From Larkinella punicea (GTDB lineage Bacteria > Bacteroidota > Bacteroidia > Cytophagales > Spirosomataceae), in assembly GCF_003334855.1 (NCBI RefSeq), contig NZ_QOWE01000014.1, positions 1 to 64,000 on the forward strand: 64,000 nucleotides of DNA. Reading direction: 5' to 3'. The notes below the pieces were generated by a model. It did not search any database, was not told the origin of the DNA, and worked only from the letters and a program-made list of their open reading frames with translations. The position numbers were made by a program, and so were the translations under genes. Below, in pieces: positions 7,629-16,175 of the stretch. Numbering within the stretch: position 1 is the stretch's first letter; the number at the start of each line of letters is the position of its first letter.

Positions 7629-10430
7629 ATGAAACCACTCTTCCGACTAAGTATTGCCCTGGTTGTCCTGCTCACCCTATCTTCCGTAGTGTGGCTTACC
7701 GTCCGGGAAGATCGCGTCGATTTCAACACGCAAATCAAACCGCTGCTCAACAAAAATTGCATTGCCTGCCACGGTGGCGTCAAGAAAGCATCGAATTTCA
7801 GCCTCCTCTTCGAACGCGAAGCCCTCGCAGCCGCCAAATCCGGCAAACATGCCATCGTTCCCGGAAATGCCAACGCCAGCGAGCTGATTCGACGGCTCAC
7901 GCTCACCGACCCGGACGAACGCATGCCGCTGGAGGCTCCCCCACTGAAAAAGGAAGAAATTGAGTTGCTCCGCGACTGGATCGATCAGGGCGCCGAATGG
8001 GGCAACCACTGGGCGTATCAACCCGTTGAGAAACCGGAAGTACCCGAAATCGGAACGTTCTGGTCGAGGCTGGGACTGGTTGAAAACGACGAGGTAAAGT
8101 GGGCGAAAAACGAAATCGATCACTTTGTACTGAATAAGGTTTCGCAGGATAAAGAATTTGCTCCGGTGCTAAAACCGTCGCCCGAAGCCGACCGCGCCAC
8201 GCTCATCCGCCGGGTGTCGCTCGATCTGACCGGTTTGCCGCCGACGGAACAGGAAGTGACTGACTTTCTGAAGGATACGTCACCAGATGCCTACGAAAAA
8301 ATGGTGGATCGCACCCTGAGATCTCCGGCTTACGGCGAACGCTGGACCGGCATGTGGCTCGACCTGGCCCGCTATGCTGACACCAAAGGTTACGAGGCCG
8401 ATCTGGCGCGGCCCATGTGGCGGTATCGCGACTGGCTCATCAAAGCTTTCAACCAAGACAAACCGTTCGACCAGTTTACCATCGAACAACTGGCGGGCGA
8501 TTTGTTAACAGACCCCAACGGAAAAACCGATAATAACGAATCGTTAATTGATAATCCGTTGATTGCGACCGCCTTTCACCGCAACACGATGACCAACGAC
8601 GAAGGCGGAACGCAGGATGAAGAGTTTCGCGTGGCTGCGGTTCTGGACCGGGTCAACACGACCTGGGACGTCTGGCAGGGCACTACCTTTGGCTGCGTGC
8701 AGTGCCACAGCCACCCCTACGATCCGTTTACGCACGAGGAGTATTACAAATACCTGGCGTTCTTCAACAACACCCGCGACGAGGACGTGCCCAGCGACAC
8801 ACCGACTTTGCGGTTTTACAAGGAAGCCGATTCCGTCAAAGTGCAGGAATTAAACGCCTGGGTCAGTCAACACGCAACGAATCCGCAGCAGGTGAAAACC
8901 GCCAATCGGTTCACGCGACTCACCGAACCCAAAGTCAATTCGCACAGTTTCGATCAGTACGTGAAGGCGTCGCTGATGGGTGCGATGTATACCGCCATTC
9001 AGGACGGCGGTTCGGCGCGGATCAAAAACATGGACCTGAACGGAAAAAACCGCCTGATTCTGGCGTGGGGTACCAAGGCCGAAAATGCCGTGATGACCAT
9101 TCGTCAGGACAGCGTAAACGGGCCGGTTTTGACCCAACAGCCGGTTCCGAAAACCGGGAGTCCGTGGCGAGACACCACGCTGGTCTTCGCACTTCCCAAA
9201 GTGTCGGGGCGGCATCACCTGTTCCTGACGCTCAACAGTCCGAAAAACCCGAAAGAATGGGTGATGGTCAAGTGGGTTTCGGTGCAGCCCGCCTTGCCGG
9301 GTCAGCCGGAAACCGCCCTGGGCGAGATGGATCACAAACTGACCGAAATTCTGAATGCCAAAGCCGAACTGGTTCCGGTGATGCAAGAGGGCGTTGGCGA
9401 TCAGGTGCGGGAAACCTTTGTTTTCGAGCGCGGGAACTGGCTGGTAAAGGGCAAGAAAGTGCGTGCCGACGTGCCGAAATCGCTGCCACCGATGCCGGCC
9501 GATTTGCCCCGAAACCGCCTGGGATTAGCCCGCTGGATGGTGAGTCGTCAGCACCCGCTGACGGCGCGGGTGGCCGTTAACCGATTCTGGGAGCAGTTGT
9601 TCGGAACCGGGATTGTCGAAACCGTTGAGGACATCGGCACGCAGGGCATTCCTCCCTCCCACCGCGAGTTGCTCGACTGGCTGGCCGTGGAGTTCATGGA
9701 AACCGATCACTGGAGCGTCAAAAAACTGCTCCGGCGCATCGTTCTTTCCGCCACGTATCGTCAACGTTCCAGCGTTTCGCCCGAAGCGTTGGCGCTGGAC
9801 CCCTGGAACAAAATGCTGATGCGGGGACCCCGCGTTCGGCTGACGGCGGAGCAGGTGCGCGATCAGGCGCTGGCAACCACCGGGTTACTGAGCAAAAAGC
9901 AGTTTGGCCCCAGCGTCATGCCCATCCAGCCCGACGGCATCTGGCAATCGCCCTACAGCCCGGAAAGCTGGAAGCTGAGCCAGGGCGAAGACCGGTACCG
10001 CCGGGCCTTGTATACGTACTGGAAACGGACGGCACCGTATCCGTCGATGATTACCTTCGACAGTCCCAGTCGGGAATTTTGCCAGTTGCGCCGGTTGCGG
10101 ACTAACACGCCCCTGCAGGCCCTGGTGACGCTCAACGACCCGGTGTATGTGGAAGCCGCCCAGCACCTGGCCGACTGGATGCGGTATCAGGGAAAAACAC
10201 CGGAACAGCAGATTCAGGCCGGTTTTCAGCGCATCATGCTCCGACCGCTTTCCCCTGCCAAGCTGGCCGTGCTCACCCAGTTATACCGCACGACAAAAAC
10301 GCATTACCAGCAACAGCCCGAAGAAGCCCGGAAGCTGCTGGCCTGCACCGACGGCACGCCCGAACTGGCGGCTTTGGCAGTTACGGCCAACACGATGCTG
10401 AATCTGGATGAGGTGGTGACGAAGGAGTGA
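7629..10430 (+). CDS. PSCyt1-DUF1549-DUF1553 protein (planctomycete-type cytochrome c domain)
   Basis: A 933-residue protein of the PSCyt1/PSCyt2(DUF1549)/PSD1(DUF1553) architecture. The start at 7629 places a hydrophobic signal or anchor directly at the N-terminus. A haem-binding CIACH motif sits at residues 44-48. DUF1549 follows (~150-370, with the family words [17 protein letters not shown] and [12 protein letters not shown]) and contains a second CVQCH motif. A ~200-residue beta-rich middle section leads to DUF1553 (~600-880; [36 protein letters not shown]). Such proteins are usually encoded beside a DUF1501 (sulfatase-like) partner in uncharacterised carbohydrate-degradation loci. Here no DUF1501 gene is next to it: the downstream gene is a convergent LytTR regulator. 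Confidence 0.92.
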   Translation: MKPLFRLSIALVVLLTLSSVVWLTVREDRVDFNTQIKPLLNKNCIACHGGVKKASNFSLLFEREALAAAKSGKHAIVPGNANASELIRRLTLTDPDERMPLEAPPLKKEEIELLRDWIDQGAEWGNHWAYQPVEKPEVPEIGTFWSRLGLVENDEVKWAKNEIDHFVLNKVSQDKEFAPVLKPSPEADRATLIRRVSLDLTGLPPTEQEVTDFLKDTSPDAYEKMVDRTLRSPAYGERWTGMWLDLARYADTKGYEADLARPMWRYRDWLIKAFNQDKPFDQFTIEQLAGDLLTDPNGKTDNNESLIDNPLIATAFHRNTMTNDEGGTQDEEFRVAAVLDRVNTTWDVWQGTTFGCVQCHSHPYDPFTHEEYYKYLAFFNNTRDEDVPSDTPTLRFYKEADSVKVQELNAWVSQHATNPQQVKTANRFTRLTEPKVNSHSFDQYVKASLMGAMYTAIQDGGSARIKNMDLNGKNRLILAWGTKAENAVMTIRQDSVNGPVLTQQPVPKTGSPWRDTTLVFALPKVSGRHHLFLTLNSPKNPKEWVMVKWVSVQPALPGQPETALGEMDHKLTEILNAKAELVPVMQEGVGDQVRETFVFERGNWLVKGKKVRADVPKSLPPMPADLPRNRLGLARWMVSRQHPLTARVAVNRFWEQLFGTGIVETVEDIGTQGIPPSHRELLDWLAVEFMETDHWSVKKLLRRIVLSATYRQRSSVSPEALALDPWNKMLMRGPRVRLTAEQVRDQALATTGLLSKKQFGPSVMPIQPDGIWQSPYSPESWKLSQGEDRYRRALYTYWKRTAPYPSMITFDSPSREFCQLRRLRTNTPLQALVTLNDPVYVEAAQHLADWMRYQGKTPEQQIQAGFQRIMLRPLSPAKLAVLTQLYRTTKTHYQQQPEEARKLLACTDGTPELAALAVTANTMLNLDEVVTKE

Positions 10431-10434
10431 GAAT

Positions 10435-10521
10435 AGACGTGAGAGCAAAGACAAGAGAGTAGAGACCGGAAATTAGTGATGTTTCGATGGTTTCTATTCT
10501 CTTGTCTCCACTCTTTCATCT
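10435..10521. repeat. Inverted repeat, AGACAAGAGA/TAGAGACC family, copy 1
   Basis: Arms 10435-10467 and 10489-10521 are imperfect inverted copies rich in AG on one strand (core AGACAAGAGA(G/A)TAGA). It lies between two convergent genes and includes the stop codon of the downstream LytTR regulator. A second element with the same words lies before the MFS gene near 42.5 kb. Confidence 0.7.
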
Positions 10522-11250
10522 TTTTCGATTCAACAACACCTGCTCCACTTCGTCCTTGTAATTTCGCCCGACGGGAATCTGGTTTCCGTTCACCACCAGC
10601 CGGTTCCGCTCGATCCGGGAGATTTTCGATACGGCCACGATGAACGATTTGTGAACCCGCAGAAACCGGTTTTTCGGAAAAATGTCGTACATGAATTTGA
10701 TGGAGCCTTTCAGGACTATTTTGCCGGTGTTGGTGTAAATAATGGCGTAATCTTTCAAGCCTTGAATGTGGGTCACTTCGTCAAAGTTCAGCTTGATCCG
10801 CTGCACCCCACTTTTCACAAAAACCGACCCCAGCGGGGCTTCTGCCGGGTTTTCTTCAATGTTGGCATTTTGGTCTTTCAGGGCCAAAAAGTCCCGGATC
10901 TTTTCCATGGCGAGCAAAAACCGGGGGTACGAAATGGGTTTCAGCAGAAAGTCGATAACACCCAGTTCGAAGCCTTCAAACGCATAATCGCGATAGGCCG
11001 TCGTAAAAACCGTGATGGGTGGGTGGGGCAAGGCCGCATCGGCGATCCGGTTCAGGAACGCGATGCCGTTCATTTCGGGCATTTCAATATCCAGAAACAG
11101 CACATCGGCTTCGTGGTTTTTACAGTACGCCAGCGCAGCCCGGGCCGTTTCGAAGGGGTGGATCGATCCAACGAAGGGCAACCGGCGAAGGTAATCTTCC
11201 AGAATGCCACGCGCCAGCGGCTCATCATCGATCACTACGCAGTTCAGCAT
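10516..11250 (-). CDS. LytTR-family response regulator
   Basis: A 244-residue regulator. The receiver domain has the DDE acidic cluster at 8-10, the phospho-acceptor Asp54 in LFLDIEMPEMNG and the Lys in FLLKPISYP. The LytTR domain (~145-244) shows HIQGLKDYAIIYTN and FLRVHKSFIVA. It is last in a run of four same-strand genes: kinase, two small NlpE-like proteins, regulator. The gap to the preceding gene is 13 nt, so it is probably co-transcribed with the LytS-type kinase 1.1 kb upstream, which has no other regulator nearby. Confidence 0.94.
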   Translation of the reverse strand: MLNCVVIDDEPLARGILEDYLRRLPFVGSIHPFETARAALAYCKNHEADVLFLDIEMPEMNGIAFLNRIADAALPHPPITVFTTAYRDYAFEGFELGVIDFLLKPISYPRFLLAMEKIRDFLALKDQNANIEENPAEAPLGSVFVKSGVQRIKLNFDEVTHIQGLKDYAIIYTNTGKIVLKGSIKFMYDIFPKNRFLRVHKSFIVAVSKISRIERNRLVVNGNQIPVGRNYKDEVEQVLLNRKR

Positions 11251-11263
11251 AAGATATTGCCAA

Positions 11264-11773
11264 TCAATTAACGATCCGGTTTAGGGTATAGCTCAAATAC
11301 GAATCCCCAACCCTGAAATTTCGTTCCTGATCCAGCACGAACAACACATGGTCATCGCCTTTCAACAGATAAACAGACACCTCCGGTTTATCCGAATCCA
11401 GTTGGTACACAACCGCTTCCGGGTCGGTTTTCGTGCCGTGCACCAGCGCCCATTTTCCCTCCCGAGCCGCCGACCGGTCTAAGGTTCCGCGGAGTTTGTA
11501 GGTGGTTGGCTGGCCGGTTTTCGGGTCTTGAAACAAGGTGAGACTCCATTTTACTTTCGTACATTCCGGGCCGACGGTCACCTTCCAGTCTTTCGCAATT
11601 TCGGCGCAGGGAAACCGCCCGTCAAACCGTCCGTATACCGCCGGTCCGCTGTCCACCGGGTTACGAACACTCGCTTTGGTCGGAACGTTGGTGGCCCGAG
11701 TTTCCTGAGCAATGACGCGGTTTGGCTGGCCTGCAAATCCAAGCAGAAACAACAATAACACTTTAACTTTCAT
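11264..11773 (-). CDS. Small exported protein, probably NlpE N-terminal-domain-like
   Basis: About 169 residues with a signal peptide (MKVKVLLLF...VIAQ). The mature part begins YGRFDGRFPCAEI and alternates beta-strand-like segments (VKWSLTLFQD, TYKLRGTL, GKWALVHGT, VVYQL, LLKGDDHVLFVLD), ending in YLSYTLNR. This layout resembles the NlpE N-terminal domain (lipocalin-like half barrel with PCA(D/E) near the start), but the NlpE CxxC is not present. An alternative start 15 nt upstream overlaps the previous stop (TGATG type) and would couple the two genes. It is a paralogue of the gene just upstream, and both lie between a kinase and its likely regulator. A role as a periplasmic sensor or accessory of that system is inference. 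Confidence 0.75.
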   Translation of the reverse strand: MKVKVLLLFLLGFAGQPNRVIAQETRATNVPTKASVRNPVDSGPAVYGRFDGRFPCAEIAKDWKVTVGPECTKVKWSLTLFQDPKTGQPTTYKLRGTLDRSAAREGKWALVHGTKTDPEAVVYQLDSDKPEVSVYLLKGDDHVLFVLDQERNFRVGDSYLSYTLNRIVN

Positions 11774-11784
11774 ACCTACAACGA

Positions 11785-12279
11785 TCATTTTCTGTTTAGT
11801 GTATAGCTCCAGCCCGCGTGTCCGATCATCAGATTCCCTTCCTGATCCAGCAAGTGAAGCAGCCTGTCATCCAGCTTTACCAGAGAAATGGGGGCATCGG
11901 GTGCCGTTGGCGTCAACCGGTACAGGTCCCGGTTTTTGCGATCCTTTACCAGGCTCCATTGGCCCTCTTTCACGCCCCGTGTTCCGTCATTCATCAGGGT
12001 CTGTGTCGAGGGCTTCGAAATGCCATATGCGTAGCTGAGTTTGTAAAACGTGGGTGCCTGATTGCGCGGATCCCGCTGGAGCGCCAGGTTCCATTGGATC
12101 ATTTCACAGTCGGCCGTGGCCGGAATCGACAACCACATTCGGGGAATGCCGTCGCAGGGGGTGGTGGCGAAATAAACCGCCGGTTCCGGTGAAGTCGCCT
12201 GCATAAACCCGGCTGCCAGAACGATCAGAATGCTCTTTTTTAGCAGTTTCAAATGAAGCCGTGTTTTCATGGTTTTCAA
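11785..12279 (-). CDS. Small exported protein, paralogue of the neighbouring NlpE-like protein
   Basis: A 164-residue protein with an N-terminal hydrophobic signal (LLKKSILIVLAAGFMQA) and no lipobox. It shares with its neighbour the FYKL segment preceded by a (D)PRNQAPT-type turn, a GQWSLVKD strand, KLDDRLLHLLDQEGN and the ending WSYTLNRK, so the two are diverged tandem duplicates. A second in-frame Met three codons downstream could be the true start. The reading frame overlaps the next gene's upstream ATG. The preceding intergenic space contains a hairpin, so expression relative to the kinase may be adjusted there. Function unknown. Confidence 0.72.
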   Translation of the reverse strand: MKTMKTRLHLKLLKKSILIVLAAGFMQATSPEPAVYFATTPCDGIPRMWLSIPATADCEMIQWNLALQRDPRNQAPTFYKLSYAYGISKPSTQTLMNDGTRGVKEGQWSLVKDRKNRDLYRLTPTAPDAPISLVKLDDRLLHLLDQEGNLMIGHAGWSYTLNRK

Positions 12280-12292
12280 GTTTTAATAGATT

Positions 12293-12325
12293 ACACCTGT
12301 AAGGTCTTGAAGACCTTGCAGGTGT
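12293..12325. terminator. Hairpin between kinase and NlpE-like genes
   Basis: ACACCTGTAAGGTCTT (12293-12308) and its near-exact inverted copy (12311-12325) form a stem of about 15 bp with a 2-nt loop. There is no T-run. It lies 14 nt from the start of the NlpE-like gene and 8 nt from the end of its downstream neighbour on the map, the kinase gene. It could act as an attenuator or an mRNA-stabilising hairpin, or it may simply belong to the set of intergenic palindromes of this genome. Confidence 0.5.
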
Positions 12326-12332
12326 GGCCAGC

Positions 12333-13406
12333 TCAATTTATCGCAGAAAATACAATACGCAGTGACGCCTTGTAGCTCTCCGGTCGGTCTTCAGTCTGAA
12401 ACGTATACCGACCGGGGTACAGCAGTTCCAGTCGTTTGCGAAGGTTGTCCAGACCAATACCGCCTTTTTCGGCTTTGGGACTGGCCGCCGGTTTGCTGTT
12501 CTCCACCGTAAATTGCACTTCGGACGGGTTGACGTACAGCGTGCTGTGTAACCGGGCGTTTGCAGCCTGTTTGCCCACACCGTGTTTGATGGCATTCTCG
12601 ACCAGGGGCAATAGCAACAGCGGGGCGATTTCCTGGCCGTTGGTGTTGCCGTCGATTTTCAGGCTGATGTCCGAATACTCGCGGTACCGGATGCGCTCCA
12701 GGTCGATGTAATTCTGCAAATAGCTGATTTCCTTTTCCAGCGGCACGTAGGCATTATCGCTGTCATAAAGCATATATTCCATCATTTCAGACAATTTCAG
12801 CACCATTTCCGGGGCCAGCTCGGATTTCTTGAGCGTCAGGGCGTACAGATTATTCAGGATATTGAACAGAAAATGCGGGTTCACCTGCGACCGCAGAAAG
12901 TTGACTTCGGCCTGTAGTTTCTCGACCACGATCCGCTGCAACATCCGCTGCTGTTCATACCAGTCGATGCTCAGTTTCAGGGCCACCATGAGACCCAGAT
13001 ACCAGAGCGTACTGAAAAAATTGTAGGACAGCGTTTCCACCCAATTGCTGTTGTGCATCGGCCCGAGCACGTAGCCGTAGAGGTAATAGTCGAAAAGCCC
13101 TTGAAAAATCAGGTAGCCAAGGATGGAGAGCAGCACCATCGAAAAATACCGGGCATAGCGTTTTTTCAGCAAATAGCGGGGCAGGAAATAGTGCAGGTTC
13201 AGATACGCAATGCCAATTAGCAGACCGATGCGGACGACGACGCAAAGGGCAAAATACGACAGACTGGCTTTGTAGATCAGGTACCTTTTTTCGTAGAGAA
13301 AAAAACCGGTAATCAGGATCCAGTACCCCGCATGAACCAGCGCATATTTAACCGGAACCGTTCGGTTGGAAAGGGGTAGTTTGATGGATCGGTCCAGAAA
13401 GTCCAT
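12333..13406 (-). CDS. Sensor histidine kinase, LytS/YehU type
   Basis: A 357-residue kinase with about four transmembrane segments (residues ~18-145). The family signature FLRSQVNPHFLFNILNNLY is followed by LLLPLVENAIKHG (N-box) and GIGLDNLRKRLELLYP (G-box). The start at 13406 (MDFLDRS) is preferred to an upstream ATG that adds 22 Pro/Gly-rich residues, though both are possible. First gene of the set that ends with the LytTR regulator at 10.5 kb. It is divergent from the dioxygenase-like gene, and a 19-bp inverted repeat lies in the shared upstream region. Confidence 0.92.
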   Translation of the reverse strand: MDFLDRSIKLPLSNRTVPVKYALVHAGYWILITGFFLYEKRYLIYKASLSYFALCVVVRIGLLIGIAYLNLHYFLPRYLLKKRYARYFSMVLLSILGYLIFQGLFDYYLYGYVLGPMHNSNWVETLSYNFFSTLWYLGLMVALKLSIDWYEQQRMLQRIVVEKLQAEVNFLRSQVNPHFLFNILNNLYALTLKKSELAPEMVLKLSEMMEYMLYDSDNAYVPLEKEISYLQNYIDLERIRYREYSDISLKIDGNTNGQEIAPLLLLPLVENAIKHGVGKQAANARLHSTLYVNPSEVQFTVENSKPAASPKAEKGGIGLDNLRKRLELLYPGRYTFQTEDRPESYKASLRIVFSAIN

Positions 13407-13494
13407 GCTGAAAACGGGTCTTGACGGGAAACCGCCGGGTGGTAGTCGACTGTAAATGAATACAAAAGGCAAGTGGTTTAAAAATTATATCGAC

Positions 13495-13557
13495 CAACGA
13501 CCCAAAAAGTAGAGGAAAGGATTTGGCCCTGCGGTTTGTCTACTTTCCCGGTCGTTG
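13495..13557. promoter_or_regulatory. Inverted repeat in divergent kinase/dioxygenase promoter region
   Basis: CAACGACCCAAAAAGTAGA (13495-13513) is repeated inverted at 13539-13557 with three mismatches, 25 nt apart. Its position between divergent genes and its G+C-poor core suggest an operator or a structured leader. Autoregulation by the cognate LytTR protein is a guess; LytTR proteins normally bind direct repeats. Confidence 0.45.
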
Positions 13558-13632
13558 CTCTACTATTTTTTAGAATGACGGATTGATCAGGTTGTTTTGT
13601 GTCACAATCAGTCACCATTCCGCCAAACGACC

Positions 13633-14265
13633 ATGAAAAAACTGCATTTCCCGCTATTCATCATCCTTTTCAGTGTTCTGAACGCGTTCAGCCAAACGGC
13701 CAAAGTGGGCGGTCCCTGCGAAGGCTGCGAAGCGATTTACGAAAATCCGGTACCGTTCGACCAACTCGACAGTGTTGTCAAACTCCCCGACGCGACCTGG
13801 GAGGGCAAAAAACCGCTGGGAATCAACGGAACGGTGTACAAAGCCGATGGCAAAACCCCGGCTCCGGGCGTCATTCTGTATATTTACCACACCGACGAAA
13901 CCGGACATTATCCCAGGAAAGGAGATGAAAAAGGCTGGGCCAAACGACACGGTTCCATCCGAGGCTGGATACGCACCGACGAAAAAGGGGCCTACAAGTT
14001 TGTCACCCTCCGCCCGGCCCCCTACCCCAGTGCCAGCGATCCGGCGCACATCCATATTTTTCTGAAAGAACCGGGCCTGACCGAGTATTACATCGACGAA
14101 TTTCTGTTTTCCGATGATCCGCTTCTGACCGCCGACAAACGCCAGAAGCTGGAAAACCGGGGTGGCAGCGGCATTCTGGTGCTCAAGGATGTCGGCAACA
14201 TGTACAAGGCCGAACGGAACATCTACCTCGGCAAAAACATTCCGAACTATCCGGTGATGCCTTAA
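13633..14265 (+). CDS. Exported intradiol ring-cleavage dioxygenase-like protein
   Basis: A 210-residue protein with signal peptide MKKLHFPLFIILFSVLNAFSQ; the start was chosen for this signal. The rest matches the dioxygenase C fold of intradiol enzymes (protocatechuate 3,4-dioxygenase beta-like): INGTVYKADGKTPAPGVILYI, then HTDETGHYP, HGSIRGWIRTDEKGAY and RPAPYP..DPAHIHIFL. The Tyr and His residues in these blocks fit the two-Tyr two-His non-haem iron site. Secreted single-domain members occur in many Bacteroidota without a linked aromatic pathway; the substrate is unknown. Its stop codon directly abuts the stop of the convergent SGNH hydrolase. Confidence 0.85.
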   Translation: MKKLHFPLFIILFSVLNAFSQTAKVGGPCEGCEAIYENPVPFDQLDSVVKLPDATWEGKKPLGINGTVYKADGKTPAPGVILYIYHTDETGHYPRKGDEKGWAKRHGSIRGWIRTDEKGAYKFVTLRPAPYPSASDPAHIHIFLKEPGLTEYYIDEFLFSDDPLLTADKRQKLENRGGSGILVLKDVGNMYKAERNIYLGKNIPNYPVMP

Positions 14266-16068
14266 TCACCGACTGGCTTTTTTCGATTTCAAAACGGGTT
14301 CCGGGGCTTTCAGCAAAGGCTGGAGTTTGGCCGCGAATTGCCGGTAGCCTTCCGCGTTGGGATGCAACCCGTCACTAAAAAGTGCCTCGTCGATTTTGCC
14401 ATCCGGTTTCAGGAACACCAAACCGGGCTGGGCAAAGTGAATGTTGGCTTCCCCGGCCATTTGTGCCAGTTCTTCGTTAAGAACCGTGAGTCGTTTTTCT
14501 TCATTCCGGCGCGGCAGAATCCCGATCAGCAGAATATCGGCCGTGGGTTGCCGTACTTTGATGGCCTGCACCAGAAACTTCAGACCGGCGGTGATCTCCG
14601 CATCCGAATTGTGTTGCAGGTTATTCGTTCCGATCATCAGCACCACCTGAGCAGCCGAATAACCATCCAGTTCGCCGTGATATACCCGCCACAGCACATT
14701 TTCGATGCGATCCCAGCCGTAGCCCATGTTCTGAACCCCCAGCGGTTCCAACCCGGTTTTCCAGGAATCGGCACCAGCCGCGCGGGGCGCAATGGATTCG
14801 CCACCCCAGTAGTGCGTGATGGAGTTTCCCAGATAAACGATTCGGGGCGGGTGGGTTTTCAGCCGGGCCAGAATTTCGTGGTGGCGGGTCTGCCAGTCAT
14901 AAATCCGGGAATCGCGGGACTGGGTGCGCGGTTTTGTGGTCGAAACCGTTCCGGACGGTTCGTTGAGAATACGGCGCAGACTCCGCTCGTAGGCTTCGGC
15001 GTATTGCTGCATGCCCAGATCGGACGGGTGTGTACCGTCCACCATCGCGTCCGAATCCAGGTTGATTTGTGATTTGGGCAACAGATACAATTGATCGATG
15101 CCCTCCCCTTTCAACTGCGTGAAAGCCTTGCGCATCACCTCATTGACGTCCGTGTAATATTTCCGACGGAGCGGACTAACGCCCCCGTCGGTGTAGCCCG
15201 CGTGTTCGACCAGCAAAATGGGCGTCGTCGGCTGTTTGCTCCGCAGGTTTCTAACGGCGTCCACAATGAGGGTATAAACGTCGGTGTTGGACACCAGGTT
15301 GGGCAGGCAATCCAGGACGTAGATTTTGGCTTCGATCTGCGCCACCCGGTCCACCACTTCTTTTTCCAGCCGACCGTTGCCGGAAAAGGCCAGATTGATC
15401 AGGGGCCGGTCCATTTTACGCCCCAGAATGGACGTCCAGGCCATACCGGCCCGCGAGGCACAACCGCCCTGCGCAATGGAAGTTCCGTAGACCACGATGG
15501 GTTTATCGACCCGCACGGGCAGGGGCGTGAGCGTGACACCTTTCGGAACACCGATTTCGAGCCACTGAACGGAATTGTAAAGCGGCAGATACAGGCGGTA
15601 TTCGCGGCCTTTCTGGTGGTAGGCATCATTCGGCTCCAGGTTGGCAAACTGGTACTGGATCGTGTCGCCGAATGCATATTTTCCGTTGCACCACAGCCAG
15701 TCGCCGTCGCTGTTGCCAGCATACAGATCGACGCCACTAACGCCCGTTGCAGGCATATGGGGCATGCTCTGTTTTCCCTTGACAACGTAGCGGACCGTGA
15801 TCCGGTCGGTGCTGGCCCGGAAACGAATCATCAGCCCGGCGGCATTGCGCGACAAATCCCAGACGGCTTTCCGAACACTTTTTCCGGCTTCAGCGGGTAA
15901 CCGGTCGTAGGGACTCAGGATGTCTTTTCCCCGCCAGGCCTGTCCTTCGATCACCGGAAAGTCGGATTGGGCGGGGTTCCACCAGACGAAGTCGGCCGAC
16001 GTTTGGGCCAAAACCGCAACGCCATGCAGGGAAACGAACAAGCAAACGAAAAGAAGCCATTTTTTCAT
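14266..16068 (-). CDS. Two-domain SGNH/GDSL hydrolase
   Basis: A 600-residue exported protein (signal MKKWLLFVCLFVSLHGVAVLAQ) with two SGNH domains in tandem. The first (~180-370) follows an N-terminal beta-rich region and has block I as YGTSIAQGG and block V as DGTHPSDLG. The second (~400-585) has block I as YLGNSITHYWGG, block III as IGTNN and block V as DGLHPNAEGY. Both keep Ser and the Asp-x-x-His pair, so both may be active. Such proteins are esterases of the carbohydrate-esterase or acyl-hydrolase type; the substrate is not known. No neighbouring gene points to a specific glycan. Confidence 0.9.
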   Translation of the reverse strand: MKKWLLFVCLFVSLHGVAVLAQTSADFVWWNPAQSDFPVIEGQAWRGKDILSPYDRLPAEAGKSVRKAVWDLSRNAAGLMIRFRASTDRITVRYVVKGKQSMPHMPATGVSGVDLYAGNSDGDWLWCNGKYAFGDTIQYQFANLEPNDAYHQKGREYRLYLPLYNSVQWLEIGVPKGVTLTPLPVRVDKPIVVYGTSIAQGGCASRAGMAWTSILGRKMDRPLINLAFSGNGRLEKEVVDRVAQIEAKIYVLDCLPNLVSNTDVYTLIVDAVRNLRSKQPTTPILLVEHAGYTDGGVSPLRRKYYTDVNEVMRKAFTQLKGEGIDQLYLLPKSQINLDSDAMVDGTHPSDLGMQQYAEAYERSLRRILNEPSGTVSTTKPRTQSRDSRIYDWQTRHHEILARLKTHPPRIVYLGNSITHYWGGESIAPRAAGADSWKTGLEPLGVQNMGYGWDRIENVLWRVYHGELDGYSAAQVVLMIGTNNLQHNSDAEITAGLKFLVQAIKVRQPTADILLIGILPRRNEEKRLTVLNEELAQMAGEANIHFAQPGLVFLKPDGKIDEALFSDGLHPNAEGYRQFAAKLQPLLKAPEPVLKSKKASR

Positions 16069-16175
16069 AAAGGGTCAGGGTGTGCGCGAGGGCAACGGAA
16101 GGGTGAAATCTTCCAAAAATACGCAGGAAGTTGACAAAATAAACACCCCGACCCCATTTATGACATTGCTACCGA

